A DNA stretch of 64,000 nucleotides, taken from the NCBI GenBank assembly GCA_027494165.1, contig JAOSJM010000005.1, positions 558,001 to 622,000 on the forward strand, given 5' to 3'. Positions within the stretch are counted from its first letter, which is position 1. The number at the start of each line of letters is the position of its first letter. This DNA is from Acidimicrobiia bacterium (lineage in GTDB: Bacteria; Actinomycetota; Acidimicrobiia; IMCC26256; JAOSJM01). The notes beneath the pieces were generated by a model. It was not told where the DNA came from, ran no database searches, and saw only the letters and a program-made list of their open reading frames with translations. The translations under genes and the position numbers were made by a program. Shown here one piece after another: positions 54,522 to 63,925 of the stretch.

Positions 54522-56219
54522 TCAACCGCGCGCGAGGTCCTCGACGCGCGGCAGGGCCAGGTGCACCTCGACCTCGCGCGCGCCGCGGGCGACGCGGGCC
54601 CGGCAGGTCGCGGGGAGGCCGGCGGCGGCGACCTGGCGCACCAGCGGCCGGTAGCGTTCGGCCGCGCCCGGGCCGAGCTCGCCCACCGGCTCGCCACCCA
54701 CCCGCACCACGAGCTCGCCGCGACCGCTCGCGCCGTCCTCCAGCGACGCGACGACCTCCACCTCGCCCTCCCCGCCGAGCAGGTCGGACAGGGCGGCCTG
54801 GTGCTCCTCCTCGCCCACGACGGCGACGGTCCTCCCCCCGGGGAGGAACGGGTCCGCCGGACCGGACAGGAGCAGGTCGGGGTGCACGTCGAGCTCGATA
54901 CCGAAGCGGCCGAGACCGTCGGGGCCCCGGTCCCAGCCACCCGTGACCCTCGCCCGGACCGTGGCCGTCCGGCCCGTCGCCGCCAGGTCGCGCAGCACGG
55001 GCCGGAAGCGGGTCCCGTCGCCCCGGGGCAGGTACCCGACGGTGAGGCCGCCCACGTCCACCCGTACGGCATCGGGGTCGACCGGGTTGCCCGGCTCGGG
55101 TCGGAGCTCCGCCGTGACGAGGGGCGAGGCCGGCCCGCGCCAGGTGCGCCCGCCGCTCACGCGCTCCAGCGCGTCCTGGTGGCGCGACTCGCCGACGACC
55201 TCCTGGCGCCCGCCGGGCCGCAGTGCCGGGCGCCGGAGCCAGGTGGCCGACTCGGGAGGCGGGGTGAGGCCGCTCTCCGGCCGGGCGGTCCGGGCCGTAC
55301 CGGAGGGGCGGGCCTCGACCAGACCGCTCCTCACGATGCGGCGTAGCCGGCCGGCGCCGCCGCCCCGGCCGCACCCGAAGCAGAACCAGCGGCACCCCTC
55401 GGCGTCGATGTGGAGCGAAGGGTGGTGGTCGTCGTGGAGCGGGCAGAGGTAGGAGCGGTCTCCGGGTTCCACCTCCACGCCGAGCACGGCCCAGAGGTCG
55501 GCGAACTCGCGCTGCTCGCGAGGGGTCCGCGGTCCGGGGTCGCGGACCGCCCCGCCGGGCTCCCTCCCGCCGTCGACCAGGTCCAGCAGCCAGGCCGGGA
55601 CGTCGGCCATCGGGACCGCGTCAGGGTGGGCGGCCACCTCCCACTCGTAGCGGGCCCCCGAGACGTGGAGGCTCGGCGGGGCCACGGCGATCCCCCCGTC
55701 GGCCTTGACGTCGACCCCCGGCGCGATCGGGCCCGACGGGACCGGTCGACCCGGATGGCGCAGGTACAGGTGCACGCCCCCGCCCCCCGTGAGCACCTCG
55801 GGGGTCGAGGGGAGCTCGCCGTGGCGGGCCTCCAGCTCGGCGAGGGCGTCGTCGCCGCCGTGACGGGGGTCGACGTCGACGACGACGAGGCCCGAGACGG
55901 TCCCGGTGACGAGGCCCAGGTTGGCGTCGGGCCAGCGGCCCCACCACCGCCGGATCTCGTCCTCGCCGGCCGCGCGGCGCTGGTGCTCCTCCCACCGGAT
56001 TCGCGGGTGCTTCCCGGGAGCAGGGCACGCCCGGTCCCCGCACGAGCAGCGGCCTCCTCTCACCGTGTGGACCGGGATCACGGACCAGCCCCGGCGCGAG
56101 GCGGCGAGCGCCGCGTCCACCGTCGCCTCCGGGGGCGCGGGGCCCTCCCTCCGGCCGGCGGGTGCCCCGTGCGGGGAGCGGCCGGTCACGCCTCTGCGGC
56201 CGCCGGCTCGCCACGCCAC
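54522..56219 (-). CDS. bifunctional primase/polymerase (AEP) with zinc finger and two HIRAN-like modules
   Basis: A 565-residue protein. Residues ~35-230 are an AEP prim-pol domain ([53 protein letters not shown] with the DxD pair, [13 protein letters not shown] with the catalytic His, [13 protein letters not shown]). A CHC2-like zinc finger follows ([25 protein letters not shown]). The C-terminal ~240 residues hold two HIRAN-like repeats ([52 protein letters not shown]). It could prime or extend DNA at special sites. It has no helicase and lies in the host chromosome. The start among several upstream GTG/ATG codons is uncertain. Confidence 0.85.
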   Translation of the reverse strand: MAWRAGGRRGVTGRSPHGAPAGRREGPAPPEATVDAALAASRRGWSVIPVHTVRGGRCSCGDRACPAPGKHPRIRWEEHQRRAAGEDEIRRWWGRWPDANLGLVTGTVSGLVVVDVDPRHGGDDALAELEARHGELPSTPEVLTGGGGVHLYLRHPGRPVPSGPIAPGVDVKADGGIAVAPPSLHVSGARYEWEVAAHPDAVPMADVPAWLLDLVDGGREPGGAVRDPGPRTPREQREFADLWAVLGVEVEPGDRSYLCPLHDDHHPSLHIDAEGCRWFCFGCGRGGGAGRLRRIVRSGLVEARPSGTARTARPESGLTPPPESATWLRRPALRPGGRQEVVGESRHQDALERVSGGRTWRGPASPLVTAELRPEPGNPVDPDAVRVDVGGLTVGYLPRGDGTRFRPVLRDLAATGRTATVRARVTGGWDRGPDGLGRFGIELDVHPDLLLSGPADPFLPGGRTVAVVGEEEHQAALSDLLGGEGEVEVVASLEDGASGRGELVVRVGGEPVGELGPGAAERYRPLVRQVAAAGLPATCRARVARGAREVEVHLALPRVEDLARG

Positions 56220-56393
56220 GCGAGATCCGGCGGTCTCTGCTCGCTGAGGAACATGCCTCCTCCCCGGTGTCCCGCCCGGCGCTGCGGCGAGACCGCGCGG
56301 TCAGCGTACCGACCCACCCCCGGGCGATCCCGGGAACGATGGCCCAGGTGCGTCCCGGTCGGGCCGACGCCCCCGTCGCCTCCGCCCGGGCCC

Positions 56394-57764
56394 TCAGGGA
56401 GCGTCGTGGGCGGCGGTCGCCAGCGCCGCGAGCTCGTCGCCGAGCGCGTCGGCCAGCGGCCACAGGTCGGCGACCCGGTCGGGGCAGGCCACGAGACCGA
56501 CGTCGAGGTGGTCCTCGCAGCTGATCACGGTGACGTTGAGCCCGACCCCGTCGAAGATCGGGCCGAGCGGGAGCAGGTCGAGCAGGCGGGCTCCCCCGAA
56601 GTAGAGGGGCACGGGCGTCCCCGGGACGTTCGAGACCAGCAGGTTGCACAGCGGCGGGAGCCGTTCGGCGAGCCGGAGCCCCGTGTAGAGGCGAGCCAGG
56701 GTGTGCACGAGCGCGGGGGTGGCCGCACCCGTGAGGTCGACCAGGAAGCCCGGCCCCGACCGCTCGCCGCCGGCCTTGGCCTCCGCGGCGTCGACGTGGA
56801 TGCGCCGGAGGCGGGCCACCGGGTCGGCGAGGTCGGTGGCCAGGGTGGAGCGCAGCACCGTGACCGCGTTGTCGGCTCCTTCGAGCTGCACGGCGGCCGG
56901 CATGGCGGTCACGAGCGGCGCGGCCGGGAGCTCCCCCCGGTCCTGCAGGTGGCGCCGCACGGCTCCCGCGACCACGGCCAGCACGACGTCGTTCACGGTC
57001 ACGCCGAACGTGCGTCGCACGGCCTTCACGTCGTCCAGCCCCAGGCGGGTGAACGCGACGCCGCGCCGGGACGTGATCGCCTCGTTGAAGACCGTGCTGG
57101 GCACGTGGAGCGCATCGCGGCGGGGCGCCCCGAGCCCGCGCAGGGCCGCCAACCCGAGGCCTGCCAGGGCCCGCGTCCCCCGCAGGGGGGTGAGCGCCAG
57201 CCCGGGCAGGGCGCCGGCCAGCATCTCGAGCGGGCCCGGCACCCGGTCGGGCGGCGGGCCGGGGGTCGGGGAGGGAGCGGGGACCTCCGGGCCGAGGGAG
57301 AAGAAGGAGGCCATGTGCTCCACGCCGGCCATCCCGTCCATGAGAGCGTGGTGCACCTTCGCCACGACGGCGACGCGACCCCCCTCGAGCCCTTCGACGA
57401 CGTGCATCTCCCACAAGGGCCGGGCGCGGTCGAGCGGGCGGGAGAACAGGTCGGCGACGAGCGCACCCAGCTCCCGGCGACCGCCCGGGGCGGGAACCGC
57501 GGCCCGACGGAGGTGCCGGTCCACGTCGAGGTCGCGCTCCTCGACCCACACGGGACCTCCCAGCCCGAGGGGCACCTCGACGAGCCTGCGCTGCAGCGGG
57601 GGAACGAGGTGGAGGCGGTCGCCCACGAACGCGCGGAGCCCCCCGAACGAGTACCCGCCGGGGACGGTCGAGGGATCGAGCAGGAGGACCGCGCCGATGT
57701 GGAGGGGGCTGGTGCGCGTCTCGGCGGCGAGGAACGCCGCGTCCAGCCCGTTCAGCCTCCGCAC
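56394..57764 (-). CDS. wax ester synthase/diacylglycerol acyltransferase (WS/DGAT)
   Basis: A 456-residue protein with the start RRLNGLDAAFLAAE, the catalytic HHxxxDG motif in KVHHALMDGMAGVEHM, PLWEMHVVEGLEGGRVA, FGVTVNDVVLAVVAGAVRRHL, and the closing NLLVSNVPGTPVPLYFGGARL. It esterifies fatty acyl-CoA to alcohol or diacylglycerol for storage lipid, a common actinobacterial trait. The GTG at 57764 is at the expected distance from the conserved start. Confidence 0.95.
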   Translation of the reverse strand: MRRLNGLDAAFLAAETRTSPLHIGAVLLLDPSTVPGGYSFGGLRAFVGDRLHLVPPLQRRLVEVPLGLGGPVWVEERDLDVDRHLRRAAVPAPGGRRELGALVADLFSRPLDRARPLWEMHVVEGLEGGRVAVVAKVHHALMDGMAGVEHMASFFSLGPEVPAPSPTPGPPPDRVPGPLEMLAGALPGLALTPLRGTRALAGLGLAALRGLGAPRRDALHVPSTVFNEAITSRRGVAFTRLGLDDVKAVRRTFGVTVNDVVLAVVAGAVRRHLQDRGELPAAPLVTAMPAAVQLEGADNAVTVLRSTLATDLADPVARLRRIHVDAAEAKAGGERSGPGFLVDLTGAATPALVHTLARLYTGLRLAERLPPLCNLLVSNVPGTPVPLYFGGARLLDLLPLGPIFDGVGLNVTVISCEDHLDVGLVACPDRVADLWPLADALGDELAALATAAHDAP

Positions 57765-57878
57765 CGGCTCGCTCCCCCTCCGCGGTGACCGGGCACTCGT
57801 CCGGCCCACGCTACCGGGCGCCTCCCGGGTGTCAAGACGCGCGTGCCCGCTCCGGCCGGTCGAGCCGGCCCGGCCACA

Positions 57879-59225
57879 ATGGGGGTCATGCCGTGGGCCT
57901 TCCTCGCCGTGAGCCTCCTCGGCGCCGCCTTCACCGTGAACGCCTGGCGTCCCCGGCGCCGTCAGGGCGTCCTGGTCGTGCCGAGCTTCGTCGCCGGCTG
58001 GCTCACCACCGAGATGGCCGCCCACCACCTCTTCTGGCAGGCCGTCGCCACCGTCGCCTTCGTGTGGGCCGGCGCGCTCGAGGCCTGGCCCGGCTGGGTG
58101 GGCCTCGGCGTCACCCTGGCCTCCTGGGTCGGGCTGGGCGCGCTCGTGCGCGCCTCCCGGAGCGTCGACGCGGTCGTGGAGCCGGCGCTGACCGAGGCGC
58201 TCGGCCCCCGCTACCGCGACGCCATCGATCCCGCGGTGGCGGCCCGCTTCGAGCGCCGGGCACCCAGGGGGCGGATGATCCTGCCCTTCCTCCTGCGCGA
58301 CCGGGCCGTCACCGTCACCCGCAACATCCGCTACGCCCCCGGCGCCGGCCGCCGGCACCTCCTCGACGTCTACGCGCCACGCGAGGGGGCCCACGGTGCC
58401 CCCGTGCTGCTCCAGGTCCACGGCGGCGGGTGGACCATCGGCACCAAGCGGGACCAGGCCCTCCCCCTCATGCTGCACCTCGCGGCCCGGGGCTGGGTCT
58501 GCGTGGCCGCGAACTACCGCCTGAGCCCGAAGGCCACCTGGCCGGACCACCTCGTCGACCTGAAGCTGGCTCTGCGTTGGATCCGCGAGCACGTCCACGA
58601 GCACGGCGGCGACCCGGATTTCGTCGTGGCCACCGGCGGTTCGGCCGGCGGGCACCTGGCCACGATGGTGGCGCTCACCGCGAACGACCCCGAGTACCAG
58701 CCGGGGTTCGAGGACGTCGACACCTCGGTGCGGGCCTGCGTCCCCTTCTACGGGATCTACGACCTCACGAACACCTTCGGCCGGGCGTGGGGCCGGCGGG
58801 GCGACGACGGGATGGGCGGCTTCGTCGAACGGGTGGTGGTGAAGCGCAGGGTGGCCGATGCCCCCGAGATCTTCGAGGCGATGTCGCCGATCCACCGGGT
58901 GCGGCCCGACGCGCCGCCGTTCCTCGTGATCCACGGCAGCCAGGACTCCCTCGCGCCGGTGCAGGAGGCGAGGGTGTTCGTCGAGCTGCTGCGCAACGCG
59001 TCGCGCTCTCCCGTCGTCTACCTCGAGATCCCGGTCGCCCAGCATGCCTTCGAGGTGCTCCACTCGCCCCGGACCCGCCGCGTCGCGGCCGGCGTGGACC
59101 GGTTCCTCGGGTGGGTGTGGTGCCGCTACCGGGCCGGGCAGGCAGCGCCCGCGACCGGCCCGGCCGGCGCCCCCGATTCGGCTCCCTCCCCGGCGGAGGG
59201 CTCTCCGCCGGTCAGCCGTCGCTGA
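57879..59225 (+). CDS. alpha/beta-hydrolase esterase with N-terminal membrane segments
   Basis: A 448-residue protein. The first ~110 residues have three or four hydrophobic spans (FLAVSLLGAAFTVNAW, VLVVPSFVAGWLTT, FWQAVATVAFVWAGA, GLGVTLASWVGLGALV). The catalytic domain has VHGGGWTIGTKRDQ, the nucleophile in ATGGSAGGHLA, LVIHGSQDSLAP with Asp, and HAFEVLHSPR with His. It is of the BD-FAE/carboxylesterase type and probably acts on lipid-like esters at the membrane. The ATG at 57888 is an alternative start. Its 3' end overlaps the convergent transporter gene by 14 bp. Confidence 0.9.
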   Translation: MGVMPWAFLAVSLLGAAFTVNAWRPRRRQGVLVVPSFVAGWLTTEMAAHHLFWQAVATVAFVWAGALEAWPGWVGLGVTLASWVGLGALVRASRSVDAVVEPALTEALGPRYRDAIDPAVAARFERRAPRGRMILPFLLRDRAVTVTRNIRYAPGAGRRHLLDVYAPREGAHGAPVLLQVHGGGWTIGTKRDQALPLMLHLAARGWVCVAANYRLSPKATWPDHLVDLKLALRWIREHVHEHGGDPDFVVATGGSAGGHLATMVALTANDPEYQPGFEDVDTSVRACVPFYGIYDLTNTFGRAWGRRGDDGMGGFVERVVVKRRVADAPEIFEAMSPIHRVRPDAPPFLVIHGSQDSLAPVQEARVFVELLRNASRSPVVYLEIPVAQHAFEVLHSPRTRRVAAGVDRFLGWVWCRYRAGQAAPATGPAGAPDSAPSPAEGSPPVSRR

Positions 59226-61668
59226 CCATGTGCAGACGGCGCTCGACCCGCCGCATGCCCACGCGCTCGTCGGCCCAGGCCAGGAGGGGCGGGAGGACCA
59301 CGAGCGAGCTCACGAGGGCCACGCAGACGTTCACCGCCACGACGACGCCGAAGCTGTCGAGGAGCGGGAAGCCCGAGAGCGCCAGGGCGGCGAAGCCCCC
59401 ACGGTCGTGAGACCGGACGCCACGAAGGCCTGGCCGATCCGCAACGACGCCCGGTCGAGCGCGTCCCGGGGACCGCGGCCGCGCTCGCGCTCCTCGACGT
59501 AGCGGGCCATCACGAGGACCGAGAACTCGGTGCAGGTCGCCACGATGACCGGGCCCGACACGGCGCTGAGCGGGCTGAGCTCGACGCCCAGGTAGTAGAT
59601 GGCGATGGCCGAGGTCCCGACCGCGATGAGCACGGGGGAGCAGGGGGAGCAGGGCCCACGTAAAGCTCCGGGTGAAGACGAGGAGCCAGAGCAGGGCGGC
59701 TCCGAGCGCCACGTAGACCATCAGGGTGCGGTTCGAGTCGAGCGCGTCGACCGACTCGATGCCGATGACGGCGAGGCCACCCGGGGTGACGGTGACCCCC
59801 GGTGGCGGCGCCAGGTCGCTCTCGAGATCGGCGTCGATCTCGTCGAGCAGGGCCTTCTGGTCGAGGAGCGGGATCGGGGCGAGCGGGAAGAGCACGTGGG
59901 CGGCGGTGCGATCGTCGCTCAGGAAGGACGCGGGGATCACCTCGGGCGCCACCGCGACCACGGACTCCACGTCGGAGGCCGTGGGTGAGGCTCGGGTCAC
60001 CTGGAAGGTGATGCCGGCGATGCTGGACGAGGAGAGCAGGCGGTCGGGGTAGCGCTCGAGCGCGGTGGCCTCGAACTCCCGGATCCACTCCAGGATCTCG
60101 GGTCGGGTCACGTCGGGCGCCCGGACCATGAACCCCAGCTCCTGCGACGAGCCGGAGACGTCGCGGACGTGGCGCAGGTCGGCGAGCACCGGGCTGTCCT
60201 GGGGGACGAAGGTCTCGGGGTCCGAGGTGGTCGTCGTGCGGCGCTCGAGCGCCAGGCCCGCCGTGGTGACCACGACGCCGACGACGACCACGGTGAGCAC
60301 ATGACCCCGTGCGACCCGGGTGAGGAGCCGTACGACCCGCTCGACGCTCGACCGGCCCGGGGGCGGGGGCCGATGCCGGCGCCGGTCCCGGAGGCACAGC
60401 ACGGCCGAGGGGATGACGATCCCGGCCACGTACAGCACCGCCACCCCGAGCGCCAGCATCGTCCCGTAGTCGCGGATCATCGGGACGGCCGAGAAGCGCA
60501 CCGCGAGGAACCCCGCCACCGCGGCGACCATCGCGACCGTGAGCGCCGGCCCCATCGGGACCAGGGTCCGGCGGACCTCGTCGTCCACGCCGGACGGACC
60601 CGCCGCCTCCTCCTCGAAGCGGCTGTGGATCTGGATGGCGAAGTCGATGCCCATGCCGATCAGCACGGGCAGCGACGAGATCGTGACCATGGTGAGGTCG
60701 AGGCCGACGTAGCCCATGGCCCCGAACGCCCACACGATCCCGACGGCGACCACACCCAGGCTGAGGAGCCGCCAGCGCACGCGCAGGACGGCGACCAGGA
60801 TCAGGCCCATCACCGCCGCGGCCACCAGGCCCATGCGGCCCATGGCCTCCCGCATCCCGTCGTTGACCTCCCGCAGCAGGATCGCCGGCCCGGTCGGCAG
60901 GGCCGCGACGTTCTCGAACGGGCGCCGCTCGACGGCATCCACGACGTCCTGCGCCGCGTCGCTCTGCTCGTCGAGGGTCATGTTCCCGTTGAGGCGGACC
61001 ACCATGAGCGCGTGCTCGGCGTCGGGGAACTGGCGGGCGAGCTCGGGCCGGATCCCGCCCTCCTCGTCGAAGAGGGCGAACTCCACGAAGGCCGGGTTCT
61101 CCGGGACCAGGTCGCCGACGTCGGCGAGGCGGGTGGCGTCCGCCGCGGTCTGCTCGGCGAACTCGGCCTCCACCCGCTCGCGCGCCCGGCGAGCCGCCTC
61201 CTCCTGCTCCTCGGGCGAGCCGCCGGCGGCCTCGACGGACTCCCGGGCGGCTCCGGCGGCGGCCTCCCGCTCCCGGAGGAGCGCGGCCGGGGCGAGCTGG
61301 ACGGCCAGGGGTACCTGCGCCGCCGCGAAGCGCACCGCGGTGAGCGGGCTCAGCACCGAGTGGTAGCGGCCGGTGGCGAGCAGCTCGTCCTCGAGCTCCT
61401 CGAGGAGCACGGCGTTCTGCGGCTCGAAGAGGCTCCGCACGTCTCCGGTGAAGAGGACCAGGACCGGCTCGCCGCCGAACTCGCGCTGGTAGACGAGGTT
61501 GTCCCGGTAGACCCGGGAGCCGGAGGCGACGAACGTGTCCTGCCCGGAGCTGAAGCGGAGGAGTGGAAGACCGGCCGCGAGCGCGACCGTGACCAGACCC
61601 GCCCCCGCCAGCACCGACCACGACCGCCGGCGGACGACGCCGGCAACCCGACCCCAGAACCCGTTCAC
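59212..61668 (-). CDS. MMPL/RND-superfamily transporter, two compensating frameshifts
   Basis: Paralogue of the 46976-49480 transporter: NGFWGRVAGVVRRRSWSVLAGAG, a loop with an Ala/Glu-rich coiled coil (AALLREREAAAGAARESVEAAGG), VTISSLPVLIGMGIDFAIQIHSRFEEE, and SGPVIVATCTEFSVLVMARYVEERERG in the second half. An extra base in 59634-59651 and a missing base at 59396-59400 (C5) shift the frame for about 80 codons and then restore it; the intervening frame contains conserved sequence. The GTG at 61668 gives about 818 residues. It is likely an exporter of hydrophobic molecules. Confidence 0.9.
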   Translation of the reverse strand: MNGFWGRVAGVVRRRSWSVLAGAGLVTVALAAGLPLLRFSSGQDTFVASGSRVYRDNLVYQREFGGEPVLVLFTGDVRSLFEPQNAVLLEELEDELLATGRYHSVLSPLTAVRFAAAQVPLAVQLAPAALLREREAAAGAARESVEAAGGSPEEQEEAARRARERVEAEFAEQTAADATRLADVGDLVPENPAFVEFALFDEEGGIRPELARQFPDAEHALMVVRLNGNMTLDEQSDAAQDVVDAVERRPFENVAALPTGPAILLREVNDGMREAMGRMGLVAAAVMGLILVAVLRVRWRLLSLGVVAVGIVWAFGAMGYVGLDLTMVTISSLPVLIGMGIDFAIQIHSRFEEEAAGPSGVDDEVRRTLVPMGPALTVAMVAAVAGFLAVRFSAVPMIRDYGTMLALGVAVLYVAGIVIPSAVLCLRDRRRHRPPPPGRSSVERVVRLLTRVARGHVLTVVVVGVVVTTAGLALERRTTTTSDPETFVPQDSPVLADLRHVRDVSGSSQELGFMVRAPDVTRPEILEWIREFEATALERYPDRLLSSSSIAGITFQVTRASPTASDVESVVAVAPEVIPASFLSDDRTAAHVLFPLAPIPLLDQKALLDEIDADLESDLAPPPGVTVTPGGLAVIGIESVDALDSNRTLMVYVALGAALLWLLVFTRSFTWALLPLLPRAHRGRDLGHRHLLPGRRAQPAQRRVGPGHRGDLHRVLGPRDGPLRRGARARPRSPGRARPGVVADRPGLRGVRSHDRGGFAALALSGFPLLDSFGVVVAVNVCVALVSSLVVLPPLLAWADERVGMRRVERRLHMVSDG

Positions 61669-61824
61669 GTTCCCCCTGAAGGTCGCCGCCGACGTTAGCC
61701 GTCGCTCGCTCGGGGCCCGTCCGCCACCGGCGTCCCCGTGCCCGCTCACGGGCCCGGGGTCTCGGAGCACCGGAGACGAGCCGGGCTCCGCGCCCGCGCC
61801 GGCCCCAGCGGGCATCCTGGCCCC

Positions 61825-63222
61825 GTGCCGCACACCTGGGTCGACGACGACGACGCGCTCGCCCGCCTGGTGGCCCGCCTGCGCGACGAGCCGGCCTACG
61901 GGCTCGACACCGAGTTCCACCGGGAGCGCACGTACTGGCCGCGCGTCGGCCTGGTGCAGCTCTCCTGGCCCGACGGCGTGGCCCTCGTCGACCCGCTCGC
62001 CGTGGACCTGACGGCCCTCGCCGACCTGCTCGACGGGCCCGGGACGATGGTCACCCACGCCGCCGACCAGGACCTGGAGATCCTCGAGCGTTCCTGCGGG
62101 CGAGGCCCCCGGGCGCTCTTCGACACCCAGATCGCGGCGGGTTTCTGCGGGCTCGGGTCACCGTCGCTCGGCGCCCTCGTCGAGCGGGTGCTGCACATCC
62201 GCCTGGCGAAGGCCCGGCGACTCACGGACTGGACCCGCCGCCCGCTGGCGCCCGACGACCTGGACTACGCCGCCGACGACGTCGCCTGCCTCCTCGACCT
62301 GCACCGGGAGCTGGTGACCCGGGCCGAGGCGGCCGGGCGCCTGGACTGGGTCCGCGACGAGTGCGAGGAGCGCCTGCACCGCGACCGCTCGCCCCAGGAC
62401 CCCGACACCGCGTGGTGGCGCCTCAAAGGTGCCGGCAGCCTCCGGGGCCGCGCCCGGGGCGTCGCCCAGACCGTGGCCGCCTGGCGGGAGCGCCGGGCTC
62501 GCGAGCTCGACCGACCTCCCCGCACCGTCCTGCCCGACCTCGCCCTCCTGGGGGTCGTCCACCGGCCTCCCCGGACCCGAGAGGAGCTCGCCGCCGTCCG
62601 GGGTCTCGAGGGACGCCGCCTCCGTGACGACGTGGCCCGCGAGCTCCTCGAGGCCGTCACGGCCGGTCTCGGCCTCCCGGAGGCAGAGCTCCGCCTGCCT
62701 GCGGGCGAGCGGCTCGACCGGGCCCTCGCCCCGGCGGTGACCTTGCTCGCCGCCTGGACCGGGCAGCGGGCAGCGGAGCTGGGCCTCGACGCGGCGCTGC
62801 TCGCCACCCGGGCCGACCTCGAGGCCCTCCTGCGAGGCGACCCCGACGCGCGCGCGGCCAGGGGCTGGCGGCGGGAGCTGGTGGCCGAGCCGGCCCGACG
62901 CCTGCTCGCCGGCGAGCTCGTCGTGGCCCTCGAGGCCGGCGGCCACCGGCTCGTGCTCGAAGAGCGGTCCGGGCCGGCCGAGCGAGAGGCACCCCCCGAG
63001 CCGCCGGGAACGCCCCCGACGCACCGTGACCGACGACCGAACCGTCCGACCGGGGCCGTTCCTGCTGGTCGGGAGCCCGCCCGACCGCCACCGCGCGTCG
63101 ACCTCCTCTTCGGATGTGCCGACGTGCCGGACGCCGCGCGATCCTCGTCTCCGGAGAGGATGTGCGGGGGGCGCCATCTCTTCCCCCGTCAGGGCTACAC
63201 CGGTCCCACGGGACGCCGATAA
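61825..63222 (+). CDS. rnd: ribonuclease D with HRDC-like domain
   Basis: The GTG at 61825 starts P-H-T-W-V-D-D. The DEDD exonuclease motifs are GLDTEFHRER (I), THAADQDLEILE (II) and LDYAADDVACLLDLH (III). An HRDC-like helical module follows (RELDRPPRTVLPDLALLGVVHRPPRTREELAAVRGLEG). RNase D trims tRNA 3' ends. About 400 residues are convincing; the last ~60 (Pro/Arg-rich, after AEREAPPEPPG) are not conserved and may be read-through after a lost stop near 63030. Confidence 0.9.
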   Translation: MPHTWVDDDDALARLVARLRDEPAYGLDTEFHRERTYWPRVGLVQLSWPDGVALVDPLAVDLTALADLLDGPGTMVTHAADQDLEILERSCGRGPRALFDTQIAAGFCGLGSPSLGALVERVLHIRLAKARRLTDWTRRPLAPDDLDYAADDVACLLDLHRELVTRAEAAGRLDWVRDECEERLHRDRSPQDPDTAWWRLKGAGSLRGRARGVAQTVAAWRERRARELDRPPRTVLPDLALLGVVHRPPRTREELAAVRGLEGRRLRDDVARELLEAVTAGLGLPEAELRLPAGERLDRALAPAVTLLAAWTGQRAAELGLDAALLATRADLEALLRGDPDARAARGWRRELVAEPARRLLAGELVVALEAGGHRLVLEERSGPAEREAPPEPPGTPPTHRDRRPNRPTGAVPAGREPARPPPRVDLLFGCADVPDAARSSSPERMCGGRHLFPRQGYTGPTGRR

Positions 63223-63231
63223 GGCAGAGGT

Positions 63232-63885
63232 ATGCAACCCGCGCATTTCGAGATCCCCCGCCTGAGCACCCTCGCCCGCCACGCTCTCCCGAACGTGGTG
63301 GAGAGCACGTTGATCCCCCTGGTGATCTTCATGGTCACCCTGCGGGTCCTCGGCGTCTGGGGAGCCCTCGCCGGGGGCCTGGTCTGGTCCTACGGCGCCC
63401 TCCTCCGCCGGGTCGTGACCGGACGGCGCGTACCGGGCATCCTGCTCCTCGGCTCCGTCACCCTCACCGCCCGCACGGCCATCGCCCTCGCCACGGGGAG
63501 CGTCTTCGTCTACTTCCTCCAGCCCACCCTCGGAACGGTGCTGGTCGCGACGGCCTTCCTGGTGTCCGTGCCGATCGGGCGGCCCCTCGCCCAGCGGCTG
63601 GCCAACGACTTCTGCCCCATCCCGCCCCACGTCCTGGCCAACGAGCACGTCCGCCGGTTCTTCCTCAGGATCTCGCTGCTCTGGGCGTTCACCCAGCTCG
63701 CCAACGCCACGGTCACGATCTGGCTGCTCGTGAGCCAGTCGGTGGGTACCTTCGTGGTGGCCAAGACGGTCGTGTCGGCGGCGCTCACCACCTCCGCCAT
63801 CGCCGTCTCGACCGTGTGGTTCAAGCGCTCGATGACCCGCCACGGCATTCTGGTGGGGCGGCCGGTCACCGTCGCCGCGGGATGA
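63232..63885 (+). CDS. VC0807-family-like integral membrane protein
   Basis: A 217-residue protein with several spans: LIPLVIFMVTLRVLGVWGALAGGLVWSYGALLRRVV, GILLLGSVTLTARTAIALATGSVFVYFLQPTLGTVLVATAFLVSVPIGRPLAQRLANDFCPIPP, LLWAFTQLANATVTIWLL and VAKTVVSAALTTSAIAVS. The GRPLAQRL-ND and the WAFTQLANA blocks resemble VC0807/intracellular-septation-type membrane proteins. Function unknown. AGGCAGAGGT lies upstream of the ATG. Confidence 0.8.
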   Translation: MQPAHFEIPRLSTLARHALPNVVESTLIPLVIFMVTLRVLGVWGALAGGLVWSYGALLRRVVTGRRVPGILLLGSVTLTARTAIALATGSVFVYFLQPTLGTVLVATAFLVSVPIGRPLAQRLANDFCPIPPHVLANEHVRRFFLRISLLWAFTQLANATVTIWLLVSQSVGTFVVAKTVVSAALTTSAIAVSTVWFKRSMTRHGILVGRPVTVAAG

Positions 63886-63925
63886 CGCCCGCGGTCGTCA
63901 CGACCGGGCTAGAACGGGGGCACCT

